DNA of 64,000 bases. It comes from Tamaricihabitans halophyticus (GTDB taxonomy: Bacteria; Actinomycetota; Actinomycetes; Mycobacteriales; Pseudonocardiaceae). This document shows, one piece after another, positions 28,428 to 38,126 of this stretch (positions are counted from its first letter, which is position 1; every line of letters begins with the position of its first letter). The notes below the pieces were generated by a model. The model saw nothing but the letters and a program-made list of their open reading frames with translations. It was not told the DNA's origin and did not search any database. Where the stretch lies: NCBI RefSeq assembly GCF_004340875.1, contig NZ_SLXQ01000016.1:1-64000 (forward strand), in the 5' to 3' direction. The position numbers and the translations under genes were made by a program.

Positions 28428-29192
28428 ATGGGCAAGCTAGATGGCAAGGTCGTACTGATCACCGGCGCGGCACGCGGGCAGGGCGCCGCGGCGGCACGCC
28501 AGTGTGTCGCGGATGGCGCCCGGGTGGTGATCGCCGACATCCTTGACGCGGAAGGCAAGCAGCTCGCGACCGAACTGGGCGAGCGGGCCTGGTACCACCG
28601 GCTTGACGTGTCCGTCGAGGACGATTGGACCGCCGCGATAGCCGATATCGAGACCAGGCATGGTGGTCTGGATGTGCTGGTGAACAACGCGGGAATCCTG
28701 CACTTCAGCACGATCGAAGAAACCACACTCGCCGATTACGAACGCGTGCTGCGCGTGAATCAGCTCGGCACCTTCCTCGGGATCCGATCGGTAGTGGCGC
28801 CGATGTCGGCACGAGGCGGTGGTTCCATCGTGAATATCTCATCGATCGAGGGCATCGGAGGGATGCCGTATCTGGTTGCCTACTCATCAACCAAGTTCGC
28901 GATCCGCGGTATGACCAAAGTCGCGGCGATGGAGCTGGGCAACCGCAATATCCGGGTCAACTCGGTACATCCCGGCATGATCGACACCGATATGATCCGC
29001 ACCGCGGCGGGCACCGGTTCGGTGGATCTCAGCCCGGTAGGGAAGAAGGTGGCGCTCGGTCGGGTGGGCACCCCGGCGGATGTGGCGAACCTGGTCGCGT
29101 TTCTGGCCAGCGCGGAGAGCGCGTACTGCACCGGTGCCGAGTTCGTCGTGGACGGTGGCGCCACCGCGACACATGCGCTGGCGATCGAGTAG
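28428..29192 (+). CDS. Short-chain dehydrogenase, 3alpha/20beta-hydroxysteroid dehydrogenase-like
   Basis: 254-aa classical SDR: LITGAARGQGAAAA (cofactor loop), NNAGILHFSTIE, NISSIEGIGGMPYLVAYSST with catalytic Ser, then Tyr/Lys in YSSTK, and VNSVHPGMIDTDM. The pattern, including the ISSIEG and HPG segments and terminal GAEFVVDGG, is that of the 3alpha,20beta-HSD/FabG3 group (about 255-260 aa). It likely acts on a keto or hydroxyl group of the steroid nucleus. It starts 18 nt after the ALDH stop with GGAGGG upstream, and is the last enzyme before the import genes. Confidence 0.82.
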   Translation: MGKLDGKVVLITGAARGQGAAAARQCVADGARVVIADILDAEGKQLATELGERAWYHRLDVSVEDDWTAAIADIETRHGGLDVLVNNAGILHFSTIEETTLADYERVLRVNQLGTFLGIRSVVAPMSARGGGSIVNISSIEGIGGMPYLVAYSSTKFAIRGMTKVAAMELGNRNIRVNSVHPGMIDTDMIRTAAGTGSVDLSPVGKKVALGRVGTPADVANLVAFLASAESAYCTGAEFVVDGGATATHALAIE

Positions 29193-29281
29193 GCAGCGAT
29201 GGCCAGCATGCGGGCGATAGCGATGCGGGAGCACCCGCGATACCCGCCGGACACGGGCCGCGCTCGCGGAGGGTGAGCGAT

Positions 29282-30073
29282 ATGGCGATCGGCGGGCGAG
29301 ACGAGTTCATCGGAACCTCCGGGCTACGGCATGTGGGCCGGATGGCCTCGCTTGCCTGGGATGTGGCGCGATACCTGCCCCGCAAGCCGTTCCAGTTCCG
29401 CGAGTTCATCCAGCAGGCGTGGATGTTCGCCAGTGTCACCATCCTGCCGACCGCGTTGATCTCCATCCCGTTCGGCGCGGTGATCGCGCTGCAACTGGGC
29501 TCGCTCACCCAGCAGATTGGCGCGCAGTCCTTTGTCGGTGCGGCGAGCGCACTGGCGATCGTGCAGCAGGCCAGTCCACTGATCACCGCGCTACTGGTGG
29601 CCGGTGCCGGCGGCTCGGCCATGTGCGCCGATCTGGGAGCCCGCACCATTCGCGACGAGATCGATGCGATGCGGGTGCTCGGCATCTCCCCGGTACACCG
29701 GCTGATCGTGCCGAGGGTACTCGCCGCGATGCTGGTCGCGGTGTTGCTCAACGGGCTGGTGAGCGTCGTGGGCGTCGCCGGCGGATACTTCTTCAACATC
29801 GTGCTGCAGGGCGGAACTCCCGGTGCCTACCTGGCCAGTTTCAACGCACTGGCACAGTTACCGGACCTGTGGGTCAGCGAGTTCAAGGCGTTGCTCTACG
29901 GATTCGTCGCCGGGATCGTCGCCGCCTACCGGGGATTGCACCCGCCGCCCGGCCCGAAAGGGGTCGGCGATGCGGTGAACCAGACCGTGGTCATCACCTT
30001 CCTGTTGCTGTTCCTGATCAATGTGGTGATCACCGGGATATACCTGCAACTCGTGCCGCCGAAGGGAACCTGA
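29282..30073 (+). CDS. yrbE4A: Mce4 transporter permease YrbE4A
   Basis: 263-aa MlaE-type integral membrane permease of the Mce4 sterol importer. The conserved core contains QLGSLTQQIGAQSFVGAASA, AGAGGSAMCADLGARTIRDE and IDAMRVLGISPVHRLIVPR, the EExDA-like loop region typical of MlaE/YrbE proteins. Several hydrophobic helices follow. The ATG at 29282 has GGAGG about nine nt upstream. A 25-codon frame in the 89-nt gap before it is not considered a gene. yrbE4B starts 1 nt after the stop. Confidence 0.92.
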   Translation: MAIGGRDEFIGTSGLRHVGRMASLAWDVARYLPRKPFQFREFIQQAWMFASVTILPTALISIPFGAVIALQLGSLTQQIGAQSFVGAASALAIVQQASPLITALLVAGAGGSAMCADLGARTIRDEIDAMRVLGISPVHRLIVPRVLAAMLVAVLLNGLVSVVGVAGGYFFNIVLQGGTPGAYLASFNALAQLPDLWVSEFKALLYGFVAGIVAAYRGLHPPPGPKGVGDAVNQTVVITFLLLFLINVVITGIYLQLVPPKGT

Positions 30074-30074
30074 G

Positions 30075-30938
30075 ATGGCGGCAACCGAGCGTGCTTCCGG
30101 GACACCGCGAATTCGGACCACATTGGACACAGTGAGCAAACCACTGGACGGGCTCGGCGGGCTCGGCTATCAGCTTGCGTTCTACGGGCGTGCGCTTGCC
30201 TGGCTGCCGCGGGCGATCGTGCGATACCCGAGGGAAATACTGCGCCTGCTGAGCGAGGTCTTCTTCGGTAGCGGCGCGCTCGCGGTGATCGGCGGCACGC
30301 TCGGGGTGATGGTCGGGATGACCATCTTCACTGGGCTGATCGTTGGCTTGCAAGGGTACTCCGCGCTGGATCAGATCGGTACCTCGGCGTTGACCGGGTT
30401 CATCGCGGCCTACTTCAACACGAGGGAAGTCGCGCCGCTCGCCGCGGGGCTCGCCCTTTCCGCGACCGTCGGCTGTGGATTCACCGCGCAACTGGGTGCG
30501 ATGCGGATCTCCGAGGAGATCGACGCGCTCGAGGTGATGGCGGTGCCGAGTGTGCCGTACCTGGTTACCACCCGGATCATCGCCGGGATCGGTGCGGTGA
30601 TCCCGCTGTACGTGGTGGGGTTGCTGTGCTCCTACCTTGCCTCGCGCCAGGTGACGGTGTGGCTCTACGGGCAGTCGGCAGGCACCTACGACCACTACTT
30701 CTATCTGTTCTTACCGCCAGAGGACGTGTTGTGGTCGTTCCTGAAGGTCATGGTGTTCAGCCTGGTGGTGATCATGGTGCATTGCTACTACGGATTCACC
30801 GCCAGCGGTGGTCCCGCCGGTGTCGGGGTCGCCGTGGGTCGGGCGGTACGTGCCGCGCTCGTGTTGCAGATCCTGCTCGACTTCTTCCTCAGCTTGGCGA
30901 TCTGGGGCGCGAGCACGACCGTTCGGATCGCCGGATGA
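30075..30938 (+). CDS. yrbE4B: Mce4 transporter permease YrbE4B
   Basis: 287-aa second MlaE-type permease of the Mce4 system. Core segments TGLIVGLQGYSALDQIGTSALTG, REVAPLAAGLALSATVGCGF, and RISEEIDALEVMAVPSVPYL correspond to the family; the EEIDAL loop is conserved and likely contacts the MceG ATPase, which is not encoded in this window. Its TGA overlaps the mce4A ATG (ATGA). Confidence 0.92.
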   Translation: MAATERASGTPRIRTTLDTVSKPLDGLGGLGYQLAFYGRALAWLPRAIVRYPREILRLLSEVFFGSGALAVIGGTLGVMVGMTIFTGLIVGLQGYSALDQIGTSALTGFIAAYFNTREVAPLAAGLALSATVGCGFTAQLGAMRISEEIDALEVMAVPSVPYLVTTRIIAGIGAVIPLYVVGLLCSYLASRQVTVWLYGQSAGTYDHYFYLFLPPEDVLWSFLKVMVFSLVVIMVHCYYGFTASGGPAGVGVAVGRAVRAALVLQILLDFFLSLAIWGASTTVRIAG

Positions 30939-32272
30939 CTCAGCGACCCGTGGTCAAACGCCTCCGTTACCGCTTGTACGGGCTTGTCTTCCTGATGGTG
31001 GCATCCCTGTTCGTCGCGCTGTGTGTTGGTTTCTACAACAAGGCCTTCACCCCGGTCACCACCGTGGACCTACGCACCGACCACATTGGCAACCAGCTCT
31101 CCGCGGGCGCGGATGTCAAGGTGCGCGGCATGATCGTGGGCGATGTGCGAGCGATCAGCGCCGAGCGGGACGGCGCGGTACTCCAGCTCGCGCTTGACCC
31201 CGAGCAAGCCGAAACCTTGCCCGCCAACGTCTCCGCGCGGCTGCTGCCAAAGACGTTGTTCGGCGAACGGTATGTCGAGCTGCGCCTGCCGGAAACCGGA
31301 ACCGGCGAGACGCTCAGCGCGGGCGCGGTGATCGAGCAGGATCGCAGTAGCGCGGCGATCGAAGTGCAGCGCGTGCTCGACAATCTGATGCCCGTGCTGC
31401 GGGCCGTACAACCGGAGAAGCTGTCCACCACGTTGCACGCGATCTCCAGTTCGCTGGCTGGCCGAGGCGAACAGCTTGGCGACACGCTTGTCGAGCTGAA
31501 CACGTACCTGGAAGGGGTGCTGCCGGCCATGCCGGACCTGCGCGCCAATATCGACCAGCTCGCCGAGGTGTCTGATGTGTACACCGAAGCCGCGCCTGAT
31601 CTGTTGCGTGCCATGCGGGATCTGTCCACGACGACGCGTACGGTCGAGGAACGACAGGACCAGCTACGTGGTCTGTTCGATACGCTCACCACGGCATCGG
31701 GCAACCTTGATGCGTTCCTGCGCGCGAACAAGGACAACCTCATCGCGCTGTCCGCGAACGTCCAGTCGACGCTGGGCGTGCTGGCGAAGTACGCGCCACA
31801 GTATCCCTGCCTGCTGGAGTCCATCGTGAACCAGATTCCCGCGGCCGATCGCGCGTTTGGTAAAGGTACGGCCCATCCCGAGGTCGGCCAGGTGACCCTG
31901 AAGATCACCTCATCGCGCGGAAAGTACCGGCCTGGGGTCGACGAACCGGAGAACCTGGACAAGCGGGGGCCACGCTGCTACCCGAGCGGTGAACGACCAG
32001 ACCGGATGCCGCAGTATCCGGCCGAGGGGCCGATCCAGGACGGGGCAAGCAAACCGCCGCCCGGCCGTACGGAGAACCCAGAGAGGTTCCAACCGACCAT
32101 TCCGCAGTCTGCGACTGGTTCAGGATCGAGCGTGGCGAACACACCAGCGGAGCGCGAACTGATCTCCGCGCTGGTCGCGCCGGAACTCGAGGTCATGCCG
32201 GACGAGGCACCGACATGGGCGAGCTTGCTCGTGGGACCGGTCTACCGGGGCACGGAGGTGTCCTTGCGATGA
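30935..32272 (+). CDS. mce4A: Mce-family protein Mce4A
   Basis: 445-aa Mce protein. One N-terminal membrane helix (YGLVFLMVASLFVALCVGFY) is followed by the MCE/MlaD domain (about residues 38-115; ADVKVRGMIVGDVRAI; LPKTLFGERYVEL) and a helical region that forms the tunnel between membranes. The C-terminal 100 residues are Pro/Gly-rich. The Mce4A-F hexamer carries sterol across the periplasm. The start overlaps the yrbE4B stop by four bases. The protein is slightly longer than the mycobacterial one (about 400 aa). Confidence 0.9.
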   Translation: MTQRPVVKRLRYRLYGLVFLMVASLFVALCVGFYNKAFTPVTTVDLRTDHIGNQLSAGADVKVRGMIVGDVRAISAERDGAVLQLALDPEQAETLPANVSARLLPKTLFGERYVELRLPETGTGETLSAGAVIEQDRSSAAIEVQRVLDNLMPVLRAVQPEKLSTTLHAISSSLAGRGEQLGDTLVELNTYLEGVLPAMPDLRANIDQLAEVSDVYTEAAPDLLRAMRDLSTTTRTVEERQDQLRGLFDTLTTASGNLDAFLRANKDNLIALSANVQSTLGVLAKYAPQYPCLLESIVNQIPAADRAFGKGTAHPEVGQVTLKITSSRGKYRPGVDEPENLDKRGPRCYPSGERPDRMPQYPAEGPIQDGASKPPPGRTENPERFQPTIPQSATGSGSSVANTPAERELISALVAPELEVMPDEAPTWASLLVGPVYRGTEVSLR

Positions 32273-33309
32273 GACAGTTGGTCGCGCCGCTGACGAAACT
32301 CAGCATCTTCATCGTCGTCACCGTGCTGTTGACCGGTGTGCTTGGCTTCACCATCGCCAATACACACTCCGGTGACTCGAGCAACTACGTCGCCCAGTTC
32401 ACGGATGTGACCGGGCTGAACGCCGGCGATGACATCCGGATGTCCGGTGTCCGGATCGGTCGGGTATCGACGATCGAGACGGCGCGCGATCAGTACGCCG
32501 AAGTGCGCTTCGAGGTCGAGGCGAACCGGGAACTGCCGGCCAACGTCACGGCTCGGATCAAGTACCGCGATCTGGTTGGCAACCGGTACATCGCGCTGGC
32601 CACAGGCGACCGCGACGTCGCAGAGGTGCTGCGCCCAGGGGAGCGTATCCCGCTCGAACGCACCCGGCCAGCCCTGAACCTGACCGCGCTGTTCAACGGA
32701 TTCAAACCGTTGTTCCAGGCGATTGAGCCGGCCGAGGTGAACAAGCTGTCCGCGCAGTTGATCCAGTTGCTACAGGGCGAAGGCAGCACCATGCAAGGCG
32801 TCCTTGGTCATATCGGCTCGCTGACATCGACACTCGCCAACCGGGACGCGGTGATCGGCGAGGTCATCACGAACCTCAATGAGGTACTTGGCACCCTGCA
32901 CGGCCGCCGCACCGAGGTCGGTGAGCTGATCAATCAGGTCGAGCAACTCAGCACTGGACTCGCGGAACAACGGGAACCCATCGGTACAGCCATCGAATCG
33001 CTCGGTGAGCTCACGGACAGCACGGCGGGCTTGTTGACCGAAGCCCGACCGCCGTTGACATCGAATATCGAGCAGCTTGGCAGATTGACCGAAACACTCG
33101 TCGCGCATGAAGGCGAGGTGGAGAAGTTCGTTTCCGGGCTTTCCGACAAGGTCAGCACGATCGCGCGGGTGGCCAGCCACGGCGGCTGGTTCAACTACTA
33201 CATGTGCAGCATGTCGGGAAAGGTGGGCATCTCCGATCTGGGGATCGAGGTCGAACTACCGCTGCTGCCCCTTCCGGGGACGAACCGCCCGGAGAGGTGC
33301 GGACCGTGA
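32269..33309 (+). CDS. mce4B: Mce-family protein Mce4B
   Basis: 346-aa Mce protein: N-terminal helix LSIFIVVTVLLTGVLGFTIA, MCE domain (GDDIRMSGVRIGRVSTIE; IKYRDLVGNRYIAL), then a long helical domain and a cysteine-containing end (YYMCSMSG, PERCGP). The start overlaps the mce4A stop as ATGA, the stop overlaps mce4C as GTGA. Length is as in M. tuberculosis (about 350 aa). Confidence 0.9.
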   Translation: MRQLVAPLTKLSIFIVVTVLLTGVLGFTIANTHSGDSSNYVAQFTDVTGLNAGDDIRMSGVRIGRVSTIETARDQYAEVRFEVEANRELPANVTARIKYRDLVGNRYIALATGDRDVAEVLRPGERIPLERTRPALNLTALFNGFKPLFQAIEPAEVNKLSAQLIQLLQGEGSTMQGVLGHIGSLTSTLANRDAVIGEVITNLNEVLGTLHGRRTEVGELINQVEQLSTGLAEQREPIGTAIESLGELTDSTAGLLTEARPPLTSNIEQLGRLTETLVAHEGEVEKFVSGLSDKVSTIARVASHGGWFNYYMCSMSGKVGISDLGIEVELPLLPLPGTNRPERCGP

Positions 33310-34328
33310 AGCCGCTCAGCCAGTACAACCAGGCCAGGGTCGGGGCGGTGACCCTGGTGCTGATCGCGCTGTGCGCGGTAGCCGCCTTCTACGCGAAGGA
33401 TCTGCCGATCATCGGCGGTGGAACGACCTTTACCGCGAAGTTCGCCGAGTCCGCCGGGCTGCGGTCCGGAAACGAGGTTCGGCTCGCGGGCGTGAAGGTG
33501 GGCGAGGTGACCGCGGTCGAGCTCGACGGCGCTCAGGTCAGCGTTGACTTCCGGGTCAGCGACATGCGGATGGGCGACCAAAGCAGACTGTCCATAGAGA
33601 TCAAAACCCTGCTGGGGGACAAGTATCTCGCGGTCGAATCGACCGGCGCCGGAGAGCAGAACCCGAACGAACCGATACCGAAGGCGCGCACCGTCACGCC
33701 CTTCGACATCGTGGACGCGTTCAGCGAGACCTCCCGGCTGGTCGGCGAGGTGGACACCGAGCAGCTCGCGGGCAGCTTCCGGACACTTTCCGAAACCTTC
33801 GAGAACACGCCCGGCGAGATGAGCAACGCGTTCAACGGTCTCTCCGCGTTGTCCCGAACCATCTCAGCACGGGACAAGGAGCTCGCCACACTGCTCCGCA
33901 ACGCCTCCTCGGTCAGCGAGATTGTCGCTGATCGGGACGAACAGTTGCGGGCGATCATCACGAACGGTGGTGAGCTGCTGGGAGAGCTTGAGCGACGCAG
34001 GGAAGCCGTCGGTCGCTTGCTTACCGGTACGCGCGAGCTCGCGGAACAGCTGTCCGGACTTGTCGCGGACAGCCAGCGGGAGCTGCAACCGGCGTTGCGG
34101 CAGCTGGAGCAGGTCACCGCCGTGCTGGAACGCAACCAGCAGAACCTCAGCAACGGCATTCGGGACCTTGCCCCGTTCGCCCGACTGTTCAACAACGTGG
34201 TCGGCAACGGCAGATGGTTCGAGGGCTATATCTGTGGGCTGATTCCGCCGCGGGTGAGCACCGGAATACTGGACATCAACCCAGAGGGCTGCGACGGAGC
34301 ACGGCCGCCAGAACGGGGGAACAACTGA
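33306..34328 (+). CDS. mce4C: Mce-family protein Mce4C
   Basis: 340-aa Mce protein: helix VGAVTLVLIALCAVAAFYA, MCE domain (GNEVRLAGVKVGEVTAVE; IKTLLGDKYLAVE) and a helical tail with paired cysteines (YICGLIPP, EGCDG). The GTG at 33306 sits in a GTGA overlap with the mce4B stop; earlier in-frame starts lie inside mce4B. Confidence 0.9.
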   Translation: MKPLSQYNQARVGAVTLVLIALCAVAAFYAKDLPIIGGGTTFTAKFAESAGLRSGNEVRLAGVKVGEVTAVELDGAQVSVDFRVSDMRMGDQSRLSIEIKTLLGDKYLAVESTGAGEQNPNEPIPKARTVTPFDIVDAFSETSRLVGEVDTEQLAGSFRTLSETFENTPGEMSNAFNGLSALSRTISARDKELATLLRNASSVSEIVADRDEQLRAIITNGGELLGELERRREAVGRLLTGTRELAEQLSGLVADSQRELQPALRQLEQVTAVLERNQQNLSNGIRDLAPFARLFNNVVGNGRWFEGYICGLIPPRVSTGILDINPEGCDGARPPERGNN

Positions 34329-35539
34329 TGCCCGCCGCGTATCCCGGTAGCCGCCTCGCCACGATAGTCTCCACCTGCTGTGTTCTGGTGCTGCTGCTCA
34401 CCGGTGCGCTGTGGTGGGTCACATTGGACAGGACGGGCACCGTCCTCATCGCACACTTCAGTCGTACGGTCGGGGTTTACCCCGGATCGGACGTGCGGAT
34501 ACTCGGCATCAAGGTCGGCTCGGTGGAATCGGTGCGGCCGCATGGATCCGAGGTCGTGGTCGAACTCTCCGTGCAGCGCACCGTGCCGGTGCCGGATGAT
34601 GTCCGCGCCGCCGTGGTCAGTCCCACCATGGTCAGTGATCGGTACGTCCAGCTCACCCCGGCTTATGAATCGGGACCGAAAGTGGCCAGCGGCACGGTGC
34701 TGCGCGGCGATCGCACCGCGGTGCCGATGGAACTGGATGATCTGTACGACAGTGTGGACCAGCTGTCGACCACACTTGGTCCGGAGGGCGCCAATGCCGA
34801 TGGCGCGCTCGCCGACGCGATCGATACGGCCGCGCGGAACCTGTCTGGCAACGGCGAACAACTCGGTACGACGATCCGGGAGCTTGGTAAGGCGGCGAAC
34901 ACCCTGTCCAACTCGCGGGGTGACCTGTTCGCCACCGTGGAGAACCTGAATGAGTTCGCGGAAACCCTGGTGCGCAGTGACGGGGAACTACGCACCTTCA
35001 GCAACCGGTTGGACAGCGTCAGCGGATATCTCGCCGAGGACTCCGGAAAACTCGGCGCCGCGCTGCGTTCGCTCGGCGTGGCGATGAGCGATGTGCAGGG
35101 CTTCCTGGCGGACAACAAGGATCTGATCAAGTCCAATATCGACAAGCTTGCGCCGGTTACCGAGGTGCTCGTCGAGCAACGTGCGGCGATCGCCGAGATC
35201 CTCGAGGTGGCACCGGTCGGTGCGACCAACTTCCTGAATACCTACGATGCGGCTTCTGGCTCGTTCTCGGTGCGCGGTGCGCTGAACGATCTCGCCTACC
35301 CGCCGGTGCTGATGGTGTGCCGGCTGATCAAGGCAGGAACCCCGAGGCAGCTGCCGCAGGTTCTCGGCGATATCTGCGAACAGCTGGCGCCCCTTGTCGA
35401 TGACCTCACTGGGTTGCCCTCGGCCGCGGAGGTTCTCGGCGCGATCCAGCAGGGCGAGCTTCCGCCGCTGCCGCTGCCGCTGGCGGACCAGCTGCTTGGC
35501 GGCCTGCCGATGCCCACTGGACAGGGTGGTGGCGGATGA
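34328..35539 (+). CDS. mce4D: Mce-family protein Mce4D
   Basis: 403-aa Mce protein: N-terminal hydrophobic helix (IVSTCCVLVLLLTGALWWVT), MCE domain (GSDVRILGIKVGSVESV; VVSPTMVSDRYVQL), helical region, and a Pro/Leu-rich glycine end. The start is in a TGATG overlap with mce4C. Mycobacterial Mce4D is about 450 aa, so the tail is shorter here. Confidence 0.9.
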   Translation: MPAAYPGSRLATIVSTCCVLVLLLTGALWWVTLDRTGTVLIAHFSRTVGVYPGSDVRILGIKVGSVESVRPHGSEVVVELSVQRTVPVPDDVRAAVVSPTMVSDRYVQLTPAYESGPKVASGTVLRGDRTAVPMELDDLYDSVDQLSTTLGPEGANADGALADAIDTAARNLSGNGEQLGTTIRELGKAANTLSNSRGDLFATVENLNEFAETLVRSDGELRTFSNRLDSVSGYLAEDSGKLGAALRSLGVAMSDVQGFLADNKDLIKSNIDKLAPVTEVLVEQRAAIAEILEVAPVGATNFLNTYDAASGSFSVRGALNDLAYPPVLMVCRLIKAGTPRQLPQVLGDICEQLAPLVDDLTGLPSAAEVLGAIQQGELPPLPLPLADQLLGGLPMPTGQGGGG

Positions 35540-36747
35540 TTCGACGGACGCGACGTGGGCCGCTGGCCAGTGTCGGGCTGGCACTGGTCGCCTTGCTGCT
35601 CGCCGGTTGTGGCTTCACCGGGCTCTACCAGGTTCCGCTGCCCGGTGGTGCCGATCTTGGCGATCGGCCGTTTCGGGTAACGGCGAACTTCGCGGATGTA
35701 CTCGATCTGGTGCCGCAGGCGGCGGTCAAGGTGAACGATGTGGCAGTCGGCAAGGTGGAGCGGATCGAGCTCGCCGAGGACAACGAGACCGCCGTGGTCA
35801 ACATGGTGGTCAATGGTGAGGTACGGCTCCCGGGCAACGCCGGTGCGGCGCTGCGCCAGTCCAGCCTGCTCGGCGAGAAGTACGTGCTGCTCACCGCGCC
35901 GCCCACGGGACAGGAACGCGGTCGACTGACCGAGGGCGCGCGGATCCCCGTCGAACGGACGAATCGCAGTCCGGAGATAGAGGAGGTGCTCGGTGCGCTG
36001 TCCCTGCTGCTCAACGGCGGCGGTATCGAGCAGGTGCGGACGATCGTCCGCGAGGTCAATGCCGGGCTGGACGGTAATGTGCCGGAGCTGCGCGCATTGT
36101 TGTCCAATGTGCACACCCTGGTCGGTGACTTGGACAGCCAACGCGGCAACATCGTGCGGGCGATCGAATCGTTGAACCGGTTCGCCGGCACCGTGCGTGC
36201 GCAGACGGCCGACCTCACGACCGCGTTGGATGACCTGGCGCCGGGATTGCGCGTGGTCAACCAGCAGCGGGACCAGCTGGTTGGCATGCTCACGGCGCTG
36301 AACCGGCTGTCCGAGACGGCCGTCGACACCGTGCACAGGACGAGGGAAGATCTGGTAACTGACCTGCGGCTGCTGGAACCGACCCTGCGCAAGCTCGCGG
36401 ACGCCGGAAGCGATCTGCCGAAATCCCTGCAGATGCTGGTGACCTTCCCGTTTACCGACTACTTCGTGAACACGGTGAAGGGCGATTTCACCAATGTCCA
36501 CGTGAACTTCGACCTGGATCTCAGTGAGACGCTACGCAGTATTACCAATCAGCGGACGCCGCTGATCGAGCTGCCGGATTCGCTACGGCAGGACGGGGCG
36601 AGCACCGGTGAACCCGCCGCGCCACCGGCCCTTCCGCTGCCCGGAACGGCGGAACCGAGGCCCGCGCCAGCTACCGCCGGTGAGCCAGCGCCGGCGGTGC
36701 CGGGCTCACTCGGCGAACTGGTGGGCAACCTGCTGGGAGGTGGCTGA
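35536..36747 (+). CDS. mce4E: Mce-family lipoprotein Mce4E (LprN)
   Basis: 403-aa lipoprotein of the Mce4 complex. Arg-rich N-terminus, hydrophobic stretch and lipobox LLLAGC (Cys24) show export and lipidation, the mark of MceE members. MCE domain follows (AAVKVNDVAVGKVERIEL; LRQSSLLGEKYVLL), then helices and an Ala/Pro-rich tail. Start overlaps mce4D by four bases; TGATG junction to mce4F. Confidence 0.92.
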   Translation: MIRRTRRGPLASVGLALVALLLAGCGFTGLYQVPLPGGADLGDRPFRVTANFADVLDLVPQAAVKVNDVAVGKVERIELAEDNETAVVNMVVNGEVRLPGNAGAALRQSSLLGEKYVLLTAPPTGQERGRLTEGARIPVERTNRSPEIEEVLGALSLLLNGGGIEQVRTIVREVNAGLDGNVPELRALLSNVHTLVGDLDSQRGNIVRAIESLNRFAGTVRAQTADLTTALDDLAPGLRVVNQQRDQLVGMLTALNRLSETAVDTVHRTREDLVTDLRLLEPTLRKLADAGSDLPKSLQMLVTFPFTDYFVNTVKGDFTNVHVNFDLDLSETLRSITNQRTPLIELPDSLRQDGASTGEPAAPPALPLPGTAEPRPAPATAGEPAPAVPGSLGELVGNLLGGG

Positions 36748-37853
36748 TGCTGCTGCGCCGGGTGAAGGTGCAACTCGTGGTGTTCGTGGTGATCGCCGTG
36801 GTTGGGGTGGGTTATGTCGGTGGCCAGTACGCCGGGCTCGATCGGCTGTTCGGCAGCCGCGGTTATGTGGTCAGCGTGCAACTGTCCGAATCGGGCGGAA
36901 TATTCACCAATGCCGAGGTGACCTACCGGGGCGTGCCGGTAGGGCGGGTCGGCGAGTTGGCGCTGACCGATACGGGACTCGAGGTCGAACTCGAGATCGA
37001 GGATTCCGCCCCGCCGATTCCCGCGGATACCCGCGCGGTGGTCGCGAATCGTTCGGCGATCGGCGAGCAGTACGTTGACCTGCAGCCGGAACACCAGCGT
37101 GGCCCGTATCTCGCGGACGGTTCGGAGGTACCCGCGCAGCGCACCAGCACCCCGATCCGGCCGGACGATCTGCTGGCGAACCTCAACTCACTTGTCGCCA
37201 GCGTGCCTACCGAGTCACTGCGAGTGAGTGTGGACGAGTTGGACAAGGCATTTCGGGACAGCGGTCCGGCGCTGCAGAACCTGTTGGACAGCTCGAGCGA
37301 GCTGACCGCCACGGCGACCAGCTATCTCCCGCAGACCACCGCGCTGCTCAGTAACGGGCGCGACGTGCTGCGTACCCAGCGCGACCTCGCGGAGCAGATC
37401 ACCTCGTACAGTTCCGGCCTACGGGAGATCAGCGCACAGCTGAAGAAATCCGACCCGGATCTGCGGGCGCTACTGGACACCGCGCCAGGCGTCGCCGGTC
37501 AGGTGGATGAGGTCGTCCGGGAGTCCGGTGGAGATCTCGGTGTGGTTTTCGCCAACCTGCTGACCACCGCGAAGATCACCGAGTCCCGTACCGACTCGCT
37601 CGAGACACTGTTGGTCGCGTTGCCGCTGGCCAGCGCGACCGCGCCGAGTGCCAACCCGGACGGAACCGGACATCTCGGTCTGGTGCTGAACTTCTTCAAT
37701 CCGATGCCCTGCACCAAGGGCTATGAGGGCACCGTCCAGCGCCCCGGTAACGACACCACGCCCGGCGAGCTGAACCGGAACGCCTACTGTGCGGAGCCGC
37801 CGGGCAGTGAGATCGGTGTGCGTGGCTCACAGAATGCCCCGCACGGAAAGTGA
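36747..37853 (+). CDS. mce4F: Mce-family protein Mce4F
   Basis: 368-aa Mce protein: helix VQLVVFVVIAVVGVGYVGG, MCE domain (NAEVTYRGVPVGRVGEL; NRSAIGEQYVDLQP), helical region, then cysteines (MPCTKGYEG, AYCAEPPG). M. tuberculosis Mce4F is about 560 aa; the long Pro-rich tail is absent here. It is the last gene of the operon; Mam4A/Mam4B-like genes do not follow. A GC-rich hairpin lies 33 nt after the stop. Confidence 0.9.
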   Translation: MLLRRVKVQLVVFVVIAVVGVGYVGGQYAGLDRLFGSRGYVVSVQLSESGGIFTNAEVTYRGVPVGRVGELALTDTGLEVELEIEDSAPPIPADTRAVVANRSAIGEQYVDLQPEHQRGPYLADGSEVPAQRTSTPIRPDDLLANLNSLVASVPTESLRVSVDELDKAFRDSGPALQNLLDSSSELTATATSYLPQTTALLSNGRDVLRTQRDLAEQITSYSSGLREISAQLKKSDPDLRALLDTAPGVAGQVDEVVRESGGDLGVVFANLLTTAKITESRTDSLETLLVALPLASATAPSANPDGTGHLGLVLNFFNPMPCTKGYEGTVQRPGNDTTPGELNRNAYCAEPPGSEIGVRGSQNAPHGK

Positions 37854-37885
37854 TCTGGTCGACACGTAGTGGGTAGAATGGTCCT

Positions 37886-37903
37886 GCCGATCGCCCGATC
37901 GGC
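37886..37903. terminator. Hairpin after the mce4 operon
   Basis: GCCGATCG (37886-37893) and CGATCGGC (37896-37903) are perfect inverted repeats, effective loop about four nt. No T-tract. A second hairpin, CCGCCG/CGGCGG (38059-38075), lies shortly before the DUF3040 gene. The 273-nt gap 37854-38126 otherwise shows only a possible -10 hexamer TAGAAT at 37874-37879. Confidence 0.5.
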
Positions 37904-38126
37904 GGCTGGTGGCGAATCTTGTTGGGCCTCGTATGGGGATCGGGTAGTCGCACGCGCGAAGGCCTCGTATCCTGGACATGACAGACTCGTACCAGCCGAC
38001 AGAATCAGCCAAGACACCAGTAGCCAGCCAGGTAAACACAGGCAAGTAAACAGGGTGCCCGCCGGGTTTCGGCGGCAGCCATGAGTGACCCGGCGCCCGT
38101 GACCGAGCTGTGCCGGAGGAGGAACG

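Noticed and set aside
29199-29276. 25-codon frame between the SDR gene and yrbE4A
   Set aside because: No good ribosome site and no likeness to known leader peptides; it ends just before the yrbE4A start but this is likely chance.
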